Shown one piece after another: positions 1-10,725 of a DNA stretch of 64,000 bases. The stretch is taken from assembly GCA_019059635.1 (NCBI GenBank), contig JAGVRJ010000003.1:1426001-1490000 (forward strand). The letters run 5' to 3'. Made by a program: the position numbers and the translations under genes. Each line of letters starts with the position of its first letter. Position 1 is the stretch's first letter. The notes under the pieces were generated by a model. The model saw only the letters and a list, made by a program, of their open reading frames with translations, was not told the origin of the DNA and searched no databases. This DNA comes from Proales similis. Taxonomy: Eukaryota; Rotifera; Eurotatoria; Ploima; Proalidae.

Positions 1-681
1 TTGGCCAAGTTTGATTAGAGAGCCGCCAGTGATCATTTTGAAGCATCCGCAGCCGTGCCCGCATCGCTTCGGCAGTGCATTGTCTGAATTATTCATTCAG
101 AAGCGAGTTGATGATGCAAAATGCAAACGGACGTTAGGAACAAAAAGAACTAAAAGAAAAATGCGCACAAACGAAATAGACACGCTGCTCACGCATTAAT
201 CTTTGACGCGCGCATTTTTGACCCTGGTCAAACGGACCGGATCAAGCGAGGATTTCGAGTGTTTTAACTTGTGATGTGATTGGCCGCAGTTGCGTAATAG
301 TTGCGTTGCCGCTAAGCGGATTATTAGTTGGGACCGGACTTGGCTTTGATGGCCAATGCAGCTCAATTGGCCGCCAGTAGTGCGCTTGTCGCGTGCCATC
401 TCCTACAAAGCGTTTTGCGGCCGACAAGCGCGAGCCCGCACACGCTTTGTAGGCCAGCTTGAATCAAAGATTAAATTAGCCGCCAGCATACATTGAATAT
501 TCAAAGTTTAATTGCAGTCAAATGCGCTTTTATTGTTTGCGATGGCCAAATTCAAATTAAAGTAGGTCCGCATTCTAGAAGAAGAAAGGAACCAAAAAGT
601 AAAGAATGAGGCTTGAATAAAGAGCGCCTGACCCTCGTCTAATTCCCGGTATTATTAGAGTTCGGTCTCTTATTCTCTCTT
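1..681. other. No gene recognised; GUF1 3' flank
   Basis: No open frame in this stretch resembles a known protein, and I see no tRNA-like arms or repeats. The part next to 682 is probably the 3' untranslated region of the leftward GUF1 gene. Short open frames at 11-199 and 196-427 look like chance. Confidence 0.5.
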
Positions 682-3153
682 TTATTCTTTTCGCAAGATA
701 TTAATGAGAACGTTCTTACTAATTTCGATCTTGGCCGTCTCTCTCATTCGCCGCTTGCCCTCGGCCTGGTTGCGAAGCAGCTTAAGCTTGCGCGTCTGGT
801 CGCCGCCGTAACATTTGGCAGTTACGTCCTTCCGCAGGGCTTTGATGTTCTCTCTGGCCAGGACTTTGCCGCCCACTTTGGCCTGAATGGCTATTTTGAA
901 CTGTTTGGGCGGCACTTCGTCACGAAGCTTCTCGACCAGCTTCCGGCCAACTTGGCTCGCTCGGCTCGAATGCACAATCTGTGTGAGCTCTTCGATTTCA
1001 ACATCGTTCAAGCAGACGACCAATTTGACCAGAGACGCCGACTCGTAGCTTATGTCCTCATAGTCAAAGCTAGAACCCTAATTAAGCTCATTTTTGCATT
1101 TTTGATTCAATTTTAACCACCTTGCGTAGCCCGATGTGACTTTTTTGAGTTTGTCGAAAAAATCCAAAATGATCTCGTTGAGCGGAAGCTTATACTTAAC
1201 GATGAACCGATCGCCGCTGATCTCTTGCTGGCTTTCGAATTCGCCTCGTCGACTCTAATGTTCGCTTGATAAACAAATTGACCCAAAAAAAGCAGTCAGC
1301 GAGCTACCAAACAGAGCTGGTTAACTTCTTTGAAGCGATCCTTGGGACAGACGATCGTGCCCTGAACTACTGGCTCAAACGATTCTGCGTAACTGTGCGG
1401 CTCAGGCCACTGCGATGCGTCAGCGGTTCAAGCATTCAATTTAACTTAAGAGCATTTTCATCGAGAAGAACTTTACCAGGGTCGGATTGACCACCACGAG
1501 TTCATCGGTGCCGTGGAATTTAATTAAACGAGCCTGGTCGAGTTTGACTTTGTACGGCACGTTCGGCGATGTGATTATCACCGACTGGGCGAATTCTTTC
1601 TCCAGACGATCCTTGAACACTTCCATATGAAGTAGGCCAAGAAAGCCGAGACGATAGCCTTGGCCCAACGCGGGCGAGCTGTCCACTGAAACGGACACGC
1701 TCGCGTCGTTTATGCACAGTTTGTCGATTGACTGTCTCAGAAGATGAAAATCTTCGGCGAGCTCGGGAAAAAAGCCCGAAAACACCTGGACGCTCCGAGT
1801 GAGATGAGTATTTAGCTCAAATGTTGAAGTGAGTTGTTTACCATCGGCTTGGGCGATTTGAATCCTTTTAGAAGCAAATCGAGAGCTCTCAGATGAGATT
1901 CAGTTTTAAATGGCCGCATTCTCAACTTACCGGCGAATGGCTCCACTTGGCTCTTGTCTAAATAGAATGTGTCGCCTACCAGGGCTTCTTTCAGCGTTCG
2001 GATGTTGCATATCAAATAGCCGAACTGGAAAAAAAGCTCGAAGAAACTAGAGTTGAATGAGTGCGCCGGCTTACATCTGCTGAGTTGGCACAAAGTCGGG
2101 CTGGACGATTCCGACCTCTTGGACTTCGTATGATTTGCCGTTCGAATAGGAGGAGACGCGATCGCCTTTTTTGACGCTGCCTTGGGTGCATGCGATGTAA
2201 AGTATGGCGCCGCGGTGTGAATCATAAACCGAGTCGAAGACAAGCGATTTAAACGCAGCGTCCATTCTCACGTCAGGCCTTCAGATAGTCGTCTAGAATG
2301 ACTCAATTCAAGTGAACTTGTTCAAGTTGAAAAGTTTACGGCGGAATTCGATCGACAATCGCATCGAGAACTTGATCACAGTTGGTGCCATTCTTGGCGC
2401 TTATGAAGAGCATTTCTTCACGCTCAAAGTCGATTGTCTCTGTGATCTGCTTCACACACTCTTCCACTTTGGCCGTCTTGAGATCAATTTTGTTCAACAC
2501 TGGAACCACTTTGACGCCCTGCTCAAACGCGAGGAAAAAGTTGCCGATTGTCTGAGCCTGAACGCCCTGTGTCGCATCTACGACCAGAATGCAGCCTTGA
2601 CACGCCCGCAGCGACCGGGAAACCTCGTAATTGAAATCGATGTGGCCCTTTCTTAACTAATCAGCGATTTGTCGCTCGACACCAGATTTGAATAAACTCT
2701 AACCGGCGTGTCGATCAGGTTAAGAAGGTACTCTTGGCCGTTCTTTGTATAAAACATGGACGCCGTTTGGGCTTTGACTGTGATGCCCCGGCGTCGTTCG
2801 ACTTCGAGTCGATCAAGAAACTGTTTGTTGGAGAGTTTCTCGTCCGAGTTCAAAATGCCTTGTTCGAGCACTCGAATGAGAAGATTTGAGCGATCGGCGT
2901 CTGGGGAAGACATTTACCGGTCAGTTCAAGCAGCCGGTCGGCCAATGTAGATTTTCCATGGTCCACGTGAGCTATTATGCTAAAGTTTCTGATTCTGTCC
3001 GCTGTGAATCGACTCAGATCCAAGGGCGCATCGACTGAGAAGAATCGTGCAAAACGGAGCGGCCGATTCAACCTTGAGAAATGCGATCGATCAGGAGGGT
3101 CTCTTGCGATTTGGATTGGATGCCTACGCCAGACGAATGCAGCAACGGTTCAT
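682..3153 (-). CDS. GUF1: Translation factor GUF1/LepA (EF4), mitochondrial
   Basis: GUF1 is the mitochondrial LepA/EF4 GTPase, a ribosome-associated elongation factor. The GTPase domain shows the P-loop AHVDHGKST, the switch I stretch [20 protein letters not shown] across a splice junction, and NKID. The LepA C-terminal domain contains [14 protein letters not shown]. The start is the ATG at 3153: a 26-nt first exon (MNRCCIRLA) spliced to [12 protein letters not shown] gives an Arg-rich, acid-free leader like a mitochondrial presequence. Exons on the minus strand: 3128-3153, 2918-3072, 2704-2858, 2340-2647, about 2075-2278, about 1931-2046, 1842-1864 (23 nt), 1477-1785, 1308-1409, 1121-1254, 682-1069. 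The exon 5/6 junction is uncertain: the best-looking acceptor breaks frame, so either a 28-nt intron or a 55-nt intron with an earlier donor is needed. It lies 258 nt downstream of CYFIP on the same strand. Confidence 0.93.
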
Positions 3154-3411
3154 GGAGCTGCTGCTACTTTGCTCGAATGATAAAGATCGCAGAAGGACCG
3201 AGGTGTGTGGGGCAGCTCATAAAAGTCGAGAGAAGAGTACAAGACAAGATTTAAAGATACTTATGCACTCAGAGCCAATGAAGCAAATGTTTATTTCGAA
3301 AAAGCGTAATTCATCAAGTCTTTGTTTTTTTTTGTGTTCGCTTTGATTAAATATTCACAAATTGAGGCAAATTAAGAGCCGACTGTGACCAACAGAAAAG
3401 AGCAGATCGCA

Positions 3412-6400
3412 TCAAAAAATGCGGTGATCGGCAGGTGGCTGAAAACACTTCACATTTTGAACGTTGACATTTTCTGGATCGTTCGAGTGTAGATACTTGT
3501 TAAGTATGGCGAACACTTCTTGATTGAGCACTTGGTGCTTTTTGATTCGATTGATAAAACTGGTCAGCGGCTAGATTGTGAGCGAAAAGAGAAACGAGGC
3601 AAATTAGGAAATTTGGAGGCCAAAAATTTGGAGAAGCAAGCTAAATGGATGCTTACAATATTGTTAACCTTCTCGGCCTGGTTGTCTACTTGATTGACCT
3701 TGTACAAATGATAAGAGTGATCGAACGCTTCGAAACGCTGTTGTTGCCCGAGCAGGGAAATAAGAGTGCAGCCGGCCCAAACGAGACCATCGCCGAACAG
3801 TTCTCTGCGAGTTAAGCGAGCTGGCTTAAATATGAGGTCGGATTGGAAGGAAAAAGTGAAAACCTACTCGACCAGGTAAGCGCTGCCCACACGTGGCAAG
3901 CAATAAATGAACTGCATTGAGCTCCACAGAGTGTGAAACTCGATATTCTCATCAGCCGAAGCGATGCCAAGTGTTTGGCTGCCTTCGGCCCAGATTGGCT
4001 CGGCGTTCACAATCGATTTGATCCTAGTGAGCAAATACTCGAATATTGAGAGGCCACAGCAGAGCCGCTCGCGAGTCAACAGCTCGCTCTCGTGAACAAG
4101 CGACACTTGCTTCTCTTGTCCGAGCTTTTCGATGATTTTCACCACCTGCAAGGGCGCGAACTTTTGCTCCAGCTTTTTCATTTTCATCTCCAAATTTTCG
4201 TTCTCTTTACAGTGCGGCTTGGGCAGCCAGTTGAGAAATATGGAAGCGTGAGCCAAGTCGCTGATCTCGTCGAGAGACAGTGTCTGCTCGAGTAGCAGGC
4301 CGAACACGATCGCGTTGCCGAACTGCATGAAGTTGTGAAACACATACGTCCTCAGTTCGCCGAACGCGTTCAACGCTGACAAGTGCTCCAGATAAAATGT
4401 CATGATCGCTTCATTTGAATGAATGAGTCGACCGCGAATAGTAAGAAAGGACAAATTGCATTACCTGCCGAGCCGTACTCGTAGCGTGGCATGCTCATGG
4501 TCTTTTTCAGCTTTTTGTACATCACTCTGACTTGCTCGGCCAAGCTGTTCTGCAACTGTTTACGTGCGTCAGACTGGAAAAGGATCAAATTTAAAAGAGA
4601 GAGCAACGAACCGATATTTCCATGAACTTGAGAAACTCGCTGATTACAAGCGCTATGCCCTGATAGCCCAAGTACTTGGTCATGCATTTAAAGTGCTGAT
4701 GTCCGATGTATTGGGTGAACAAGGAGTTTATGTTCTGAAAGGCCACTTGAACCGCCTTCGATCCCCACATGTCCTGGACAAGATAATGCGGAGGATCTTC
4801 TCGCTTGCGCGGCTTCACAATTCGAAGCTTGGTAGGCACAAATCGGCACGTCGTCTGATTGAAACAGTAATTGGGCAAGACGTCGGCCATGATCTCGAAT
4901 AAAATGTGAACTGTGATGCGTCCGTACGAGGAGGTGACACTCTGCTCGGCCTCGCCGAACAACGCGTCGAACTCGTCAAGAAGCAAATGTTTGGAGAGGA
5001 GCTGATGCGCCACTCGGCTGATTCGAATCGAATTGTCCAATTCGATGATGCCGGTCAGATCGCCGCTCTCGAACTTTTCCACGCTCGCCCTCAACGTCTT
5101 TTGAAACATGATGGTCACTCGCTGAGCAATCAAGCGCGACAAGTCTATTGAACGTCCCAGAAGCTGAATATGTCGCTGCTTCATCAGAGTCTCGTAACGG
5201 CTCGTGTCCGGCGAGCGAATGTGATGATTGAGCAAGTTGGTTGGCTTCGAGTTGGCCTCGGAGCTGCTCAAATTGCTGTTGGACGCGTGCTGCTGGTGCA
5301 AGTGGAACGCTTGTGTTTGCAGTTTGTTGAACTCGTCCTTGAATTGACGGTCGAGTAAAATGCTCGCCGCCGATTGCTTGTAGACGCGGAATATTTGCTC
5401 GCTCAGAATGTAGACAAATTGGTCGAAGCAGAGATTCACCTCGGCCTCGACCTCGTCGTACAGGTGACGCTTGCGGAACACTTTGAGCGCAGTCATTGCC
5501 GCGTCATTGTAAAGGTCAAGCGGATAAAAGACAAATTCCATGAGCGACTGGTCTTTGGTCTCCAGTATGTGGCTTGTCAATATCCATGGCATAGACATTT
5601 CGATCGGAAACTGAATCTTCTTGCCCATGGTCATCTCCAGATAGAACTCGCGGTACCACATGTGCGAGAGATCGCAGCACTTTTGCAGCGAGTCGGTGAA
5701 ATTGAGCAGATAGGGCCAGAAGAATGAGCTGGTGTGAAAGGCCTCGATAGTCTCCAGATGCTTGGCGTCAATGTCCTTGCGCAGGGTCTTTTTGCCTTTA
5801 CTGCGATCGCACAGCAACGACTCGAGCATTGTGCGCACCATGTAAAGCTGGGTGCTGGACGGACCGATGAATCGAGCGGGCCGGTCCATTCGAGGCTCGG
5901 CGTCGTCGCGGTCTTTCTTGCCGCGCAACGCCGGATCGTCTTCGGGCTCTTTGCCTTTGGCCCAGTCGACACACGTGTCACGCACGGCAAGCAGGATGCT
6001 CTTGGTCACGTCCTTCTTCTTGCTTGCCGCCTTGCGAATCATTTCTCTCAGATCGATTTGAACGAACGTCTGCAGCTCGTTGTAGGTGCTCACGTTTATC
6101 GCTTCTTTGAACGCGTTCTCCAGTCGATACATGAGCGCATAGAGGCCTTTGATCATTGAGATCACTTCGATGAGTGCCACCTTTTCTTCGGCGTTATAGT
6201 TGTACTTGGTGGCCCTCTCGTATTCTTCGGCGTCGCGAGGACACGCCGGGTTGCTTTTGTAGTCGCTCAAGTGCAATAGCTTCCAGTTGTACAGCTCAAG
6301 GACGGTGTTGGTCCATTTGGACAACAGCTGCAGGCCGTTCAGAGCCAGTTGGTACAAATTTTTGTACTCGTCTTCGGTCCGTTTGGTCTCTTTGCTGATG

Positions 6401-7573
6401 GCGATCTCGTTGCTGTACTTGGCCAACTCTGATATGAAGCTGTTGTGCTCGGTGCGAATGTAATCCACTTGGTCGAGGATTTTTCCTTGAATATTCTCCG
6501 ACGCCGAATTGCAGGCGGGCCACTTGGACGGGTCGTAGTTTTTGGTGCGAGTCACGTAATTGAACGGCGATATCTGCATGTCGCCGAACAGCGGCACCAC
6601 TTTGCACTGCTTGAATATCTTGTCTATTTGGCTCAAGTTGATGCGCTTTTTGCCGTCCAATTTGTTTATGTTAAAGTTTTCGCCGTCCAGAAGACTGAGC
6701 GAGAAGCCGATCACTTTGACCAGGATGTGCTTTTCTTGCGGCAACAGAAACAGCCGGCTTTTGAACATGAGAGCCGAAGTGTTGATTATTTCGCACAAGA
6801 TCTCGTCGTAGCCGGGTACTCCTCGTTCGGCGTCGTCCAGCGCTCGTTTCAGGTTGTTGCGAATTATGTCGTGAGTGGCCAGGAACATGGACAAGTTCTG
6901 CGACTCGAGGCCGGCGAACGAGTCCGCCTTTCTGAACTGTGCCGCTCGCCTGAACGCCGAGTAGTCGTTTTTCACGCTCGACTTCATGTTCTTGAGCTCG
7001 TCGAGCACGGCGAACATGTTGATGAATTTGCCGAGTGTGAGCAAGTACGCCTCGCTCACAAACTCCTTCTCTTTCTTCGGATGGCACAAGCGTCTGATTT
7101 CGGTGCAGAATGCGCCTATTGCCTCGCTCTGGAACTTCATCAGCTGCATGAGCTTGTTGACATGCGGCAGCAGCACCTCAACAGTCTTTTCGTAGATTTC
7201 AATTCGATCTTCTTGGTCGTTGCTCTTCACTTGAGGAATGGACCGAGAACAGCAGCGCCATGTGTAGAGCATGATTGCGTGCTCGTTGCCCTCCTCGAGC
7301 AGCTTGTTCTTATTTAGCGAACCATTTTATAACGAGCCGAACGGGTCGCAAGGAGCAGCAGCTTACCAGCTGGGCGTGCATTACCGCCTCTTCCATGTAT
7401 TTTGACACTCCTGTCACATAGGCGGTCTTGTCTTCGAAGTGCGTGTCCAGCGAGGCCTTGTAGACCACCGAGCCGTACATTGCTTCGATGCATGGCTGGT
7501 CGTCGGGCAGCGCGATCTCGTCAAGCGTCTCCACAGTGTTCACTGCTTCCTCAAGGCTCACTTTGTTTGCCAT
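3412..7573 (-). CDS. CYFIP1: CYFIP / Sra-1, WAVE regulatory complex subunit
   Basis: CYFIP (Sra-1/PIR121) is the Rac1-binding subunit of the pentameric WAVE complex that restrains and relays Arp2/3 actin nucleation in the cytoplasm. Six exons (7367-7573, 4612-7308, 4465-4573, 3868-4408, 3657-3804, 3412-3570) give about 1286 residues against about 1253 in mammals. Family signatures are seen throughout: [110 protein letters not shown] and the ending [10 protein letters not shown]. The ATG at 7573 starts [11 protein letters not shown], matching the family N-terminus. One 2.7-kb exon carries most of the protein. Vertebrates have two paralogs; I cannot say whether this animal has one. A long open frame on the opposite strand (6445-7317) is only a codon-composition shadow. 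Confidence 0.96.
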
Positions 7574-8186
7574 GTTCGCTGTGAGTGTAAACTCGATCTG
7601 CTCGATTTATGTGGTCGAGTCCTGTACTTGCATACATTAACAGACAGGACAAGATGAATAATGAGCGCAGCGCTGGTTCTAAATGAATAATCTACGCCGC
7701 TCACGTACAGAAGCAGCTCTTGTTCGATTTTGTTAGATTCTCAAATTTTTGCAAAATTCAACTTTTCAAGCAAATTAATTTTACAACTCGACTCTATTTG
7801 CCCACAAATTGACCGTTTATTTTGCGCCAAAGTCCGGGCTCAAGACCGCTTGGTCGCTGCTCGCCTGAGCCTCCAAACAAAACAGAAATTGGCCGCCTGC
7901 CTTTGGAAATAGGACAAGACAACAAATTAAACAGCATATATAAACTGGCAAAATGAGAAAAGTTTTATTTCAAGAACATCATCGATCGCTAGAATCGGAA
8001 AGGAAGCAAGACAAATGAATGGGAACCAAAGCGGTCGCGAGTGCATTCATATAATATATGCGCATTTTCTATGTTCCTCCGCCTCGGAGTTGAAGGTGAA
8101 TAAATTGAGCCAACATGGATGCAGAAGAACGCATTCATCGCATTCATCATTTGACTCGAACTCAATCCAGATCGATAGAGAGCAGC
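7574..8186. other. Divergent promoter region, CYFIP and SRSF10
   Basis: This 613-bp gap separates the start codons of two divergent genes and should hold both promoters and 5' UTRs. No clear TATA box or known factor site was seen. An A/T-rich segment lies near 7730-7800. Confidence 0.4.
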
Positions 8187-9477
8187 ATGTCGAGACACAG
8201 AGGTGGACATTCAACTACACTCTACGTTCGGAACCTGTCCGACCGCGTGAGGTAAGCAAAAGTGCCAATCTGCCGCCACATCGCCCGCCCGCCACCGCAC
8301 CACTTTCCTTCCCCTTGGCCTACTTTCTCGCTCAGTCCGCGCAAGCCCTTCAACAATTTCTATTCGAGGTACGAGGACGTCAAACGCATGTTCTCCAAGT
8401 ACGGCAAGATACTAGACGTGACCATCCCGTTGGACTATTACTCCGGATCGTGCAAGGGCTATTGCTTTGTCGAATATCCTTTTTGAGTCCCGAATCTGTT
8501 TTCTTTCTCTTAATCTCACCCTTCACGCCATCTGCTCTCGCTCAATATTTGCCAAACGGCTTCTAAATGATGTTTTAAATCGTTAAAGGAGCCATGCCCC
8601 CAATCCACCTCACTGACCACATAAACACAAGCCCCCGAGCTCAATAATTCAATTAAACAGAGCCATTCAGTCTCAGTCAATTTCCAATCCACTCTCACTC
8701 AGTTCAGTTAAATTCAGTTCAGTTGACTCAGAATCCAATTCAGAACAAACCACCATCCAAAAAAAATAACTGCCATTCAATCAAACGCAACATATTTCCT
8801 TTAACTCCAACTCACATTCGACGATCCGCGAGATGCAGAAGAGGCGCAATATCGCATGGACCGACAAAGACTCTTTGGCAAAGAGATTGAGGTGGAGTTC
8901 GCCAGGGGCCAGCGCAAGAGTAAGAATCACCAAGTCTAACAAGCAATCATTTGCAATTGAATCCAAAACTCAAACATGAAACAGCGCCCAGCGAGATGAG
9001 AAATCGCGACCGTCGTCCGCCGCCGCGCCGTGGCGAACGCGACGAGGTGAGACGAAAATCGCGCAGCCGAAGTCACGAGTCAAGGCGAGAGCGACGACCG
9101 GCCCGTCGCAGTCCTTCTTTCCCTCGAAGCAGATCACGTGGCGGCTCAAATCGGTCGATGAGCCCGAGGAGACGAGATCGTTCGAGGAATCGATCACCTC
9201 CTCGAGGCAAATTTTCACCCAGGAGGTCAGTTTATACATTTTTATAACTTGCAAGCGTGCGCCAAGACCATTATCGTCGATGATGTTCTAATAATATTTG
9301 CTACTCTTGATTCAATATGATGCAAACAAAATCTGAGGCGAACTCTTGGACTCGAATTTATATTCCAATCCGATGCTCGCCAGTGTCTTAACTAGTTCTC
9401 ATTTAAGGAGCGAACCAAGATCTCCCGAAACAAACGGACACCCCATGAGCAGAAGCCGCAGTGCGAGTCCAGCTTGA
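8187..9477 (+). CDS. SRSF10: SRSF10-like SR splicing factor
   Basis: Five exons (8187-8251, 8369-8473, 8816-8919, 8985-9225, 9408-9477) encode about 194 residues: one N-terminal RRM (TLYVRNL as RNP2, KGYCFVEF as RNP1) followed by an Arg/Ser and Arg/Pro-rich tail with SPRRRDRSRNRS. The RRM layout, the short MSR start and the linker GQRKTPSEMR match SRSF10/SRSF12 (SRp38/TASR), nuclear proteins that control alternative splicing. Intron 2 (8474-8815) has minor-spliceosome AT-AC signals and falls inside the RNP1 motif; see that entry. Splicing it restores FVEFDDPRDAEE, which aligns with family FVQFEDVRDAED. A polyadenylation signal AATAAA lies near 9595. SRSF10 rather than SRSF12 is the default choice; the two cannot be separated here. 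Confidence 0.85.
8474..8815 (+). other. U12-type AT-AC intron in SRSF10-like gene
   Basis: The 342-nt intron begins ATATCCTTTT, matching the U12 5' splice-site consensus, and ends in AC. TTTCCTTTAACTC at about 8795-8807 matches the U12 branch-site consensus and puts the branch A about 11-12 nt before the 3' end, the spacing required by the minor spliceosome. No GT-AG pair in this interval restores the RRM frame, whereas this AT-AC pair does so exactly. The organism should therefore keep U11/U12 and U4atac/U6atac machinery. Confidence 0.88.
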
Positions 9478-9628
9478 TGACTTGTCAACTCCGATTGCGG
9501 AGTGAACTCTTCAATAATTCATCATTCATTCATGTAGCGGGCGTCCATCACAAACTCAGACAGACGTCAATCTTGTTTTAAATGTTTTGTACAAATAAAA
9601 AAAAATTGAATCACATTGGTTTTTATTC

Positions 9629-10027
9629 TCATTGCGGTGGCTGCAACGACGGAGTACTAATCGCAAAGGGTACCATACTGGACATGAGCTGATGTGACAA
9701 GTGATGTGCCGCTTGACGTTCGACTGCTGCCGGCCGACGCGGCGAGGCGAATAGACTTTCGTCCACGTACGTCTTTTCTCGACTCATGTATCTGTACTGT
9801 TGCCTGGCGCTGTTCAATCTACTCGGTTGGGTCTGTTTACTTGCGGTCGGTCTCTTGACCAAGGCGCCTTTCTGCCCCTTGGTACCCTCTTTCTCAAAGC
9901 CGTGGTTCACACTGTCGTGGAATTTGGACAGCGTGTAGCTGCACGGCTGATGCTCGACCGGGTCCAGCTTTTCTCCACTTACCATCATGCCGTCCAGCGT
10001 TGAGCTCTTTTTTTTCTCGTCCGGCAT
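9629..10027 (-). CDS. Small basic protein with a RITA-like motif
   Basis: Single-exon open frame of 132 residues from a true ATG. The mid-protein sequence EKTYVDESLFASP closely resembles the repeated motif of RITA1 (RBPJ-interacting and tubulin-associated protein: TSYVDETLFGSP, PSYCDESLFGS), which shuttles between nucleus and cytoplasm, binds tubulin and down-regulates Notch output in vertebrates. The rest is rich in Ser, Lys, Gln and Pro, with no membrane segment or signal peptide, and ends ISTPSLQPPQ. The match is one motif only, so the function is inference. It follows TMEM218 on the same strand after 140 nt. That gap contains AATAAA and then an ATTTAG acceptor-like site just before the ATG, as in operons resolved by trans-splicing. 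Confidence 0.55.
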   Translation of the reverse strand: MPDEKKKSSTLDGMMVSGEKLDPVEHQPCSYTLSKFHDSVNHGFEKEGTKGQKGALVKRPTASKQTQPSRLNSARQQYRYMSREKTYVDESLFASPRRPAAVERQAAHHLSHQLMSSMVPFAISTPSLQPPQ

Positions 10028-10167
10028 TTCTCACGCTCCTAAATTCGTGCAAGTTTAAACACGCGACAAGAAGATCTCAGTGCGCGAGCTGGATTACGAG
10101 ACCCAGTCGAATTTCTCAAGCCATCTAACGCAAGCGCATTCAAAATGTTTTATTTCGCCAAACAAAA

Positions 10168-10518
10168 TCAGGCTCTGAGCCGACGGTAATTGTAGACCAC
10201 TTTGGCGTAGCGTGGCTCCATAATGTCTGAGACCAGGTAAACGAACGCAGATATGACGAGCGTGACCAGAAGAGATGTGAGAATCAGAATCCAGAGTAGA
10301 TTGAGATAGCTTGTCGAGTAGGCCGGCTGCTGTTGTGAGTCGACTTGGCTCTGCTTGGGCAAAGAGACCAAGATGATTGTTAATATGGCGGTGAGGATGG
10401 TCGGTAGCACGGACACATATTTGAAGCTTCCCTGCATGGTCCACATTGCGGCCAAGATAAACAAGGACAGAGACCAGAATACGATCAGAATGATCACGCC
10501 AGTGCCCAATGTCGCCAT
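10168..10518 (-). CDS. TMEM218: TMEM218, ciliary transition-zone membrane protein
   Basis: Single-exon gene, 116 residues, matching the roughly 115-residue TMEM218 family. Three hydrophobic segments are visible (about residues 6-28, 36-52 and 72-98), and the diagnostic C-terminus MEPRYAKVVYNY aligns with vertebrate LEPIYAKPLHSY. TMEM218 works with the MKS/tectonic module at the ciliary transition zone; human mutations cause Joubert/Meckel-type ciliopathy. A near-perfect RFX X-box palindrome lies about 135 bp upstream (10653-10666), in a promoter shared with the divergent LRR gene, which fits RFX-driven ciliary expression. Confidence 0.85.
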   Translation of the reverse strand: MATLGTGVIILIVFWSLSLFILAAMWTMQGSFKYVSVLPTILTAILTIILVSLPKQSQVDSQQQPAYSTSYLNLLWILILTSLLVTLVISAFVYLVSDIMEPRYAKVVYNYRRLRA

Positions 10519-10652
10519 CTTGTTCCGTTCAGACTTCGTTCCGTTCCGTTCGGCTACAAACGTTCAGAGTTAGTCCCAAAGCTGCCTGTAAGGAATTTAG
10601 TGAAGAAAAATTCGTTTTATTATGCGCCATAACTGCAGAGCTCTGACTGCGC

Positions 10653-10666
10653 GTTTCCATGGCAAC
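10653..10666. promoter_or_regulatory. RFX X-box palindrome, TMEM218/LRR promoter
   Basis: GTTTCCATGGCAAC matches the RFX-family X-box consensus (RYYNYY-AT-RRNRAC) in both half-sites. It sits between divergent start codons at 10518 and 10726, about 60 bp from one and 135 bp from the other, where X-boxes of ciliary genes usually lie. Binding is inferred. Confidence 0.75.
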
Positions 10667-10725
10667 CAAGTGCTGCACGCCGCTCGCGGACCGTTCATTC
10701 GACTAAAGTTCGAGTCGAACGCAAA

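Noticed and set aside
2859-2917. A 17-nt intron in GUF1 (GTAAATG...CCCCAG)
   Set aside because: A 59-nt intron ending at the AAG at 2859 gives LLELTG joined to [12 protein letters not shown], which matches the length and sequence of other GUF1 proteins better.
6445-7317. 290-residue open frame antisense to CYFIP
   Set aside because: It lies fully over the conserved CYFIP exon, resembles no family and is explained by the codon composition of the real gene.
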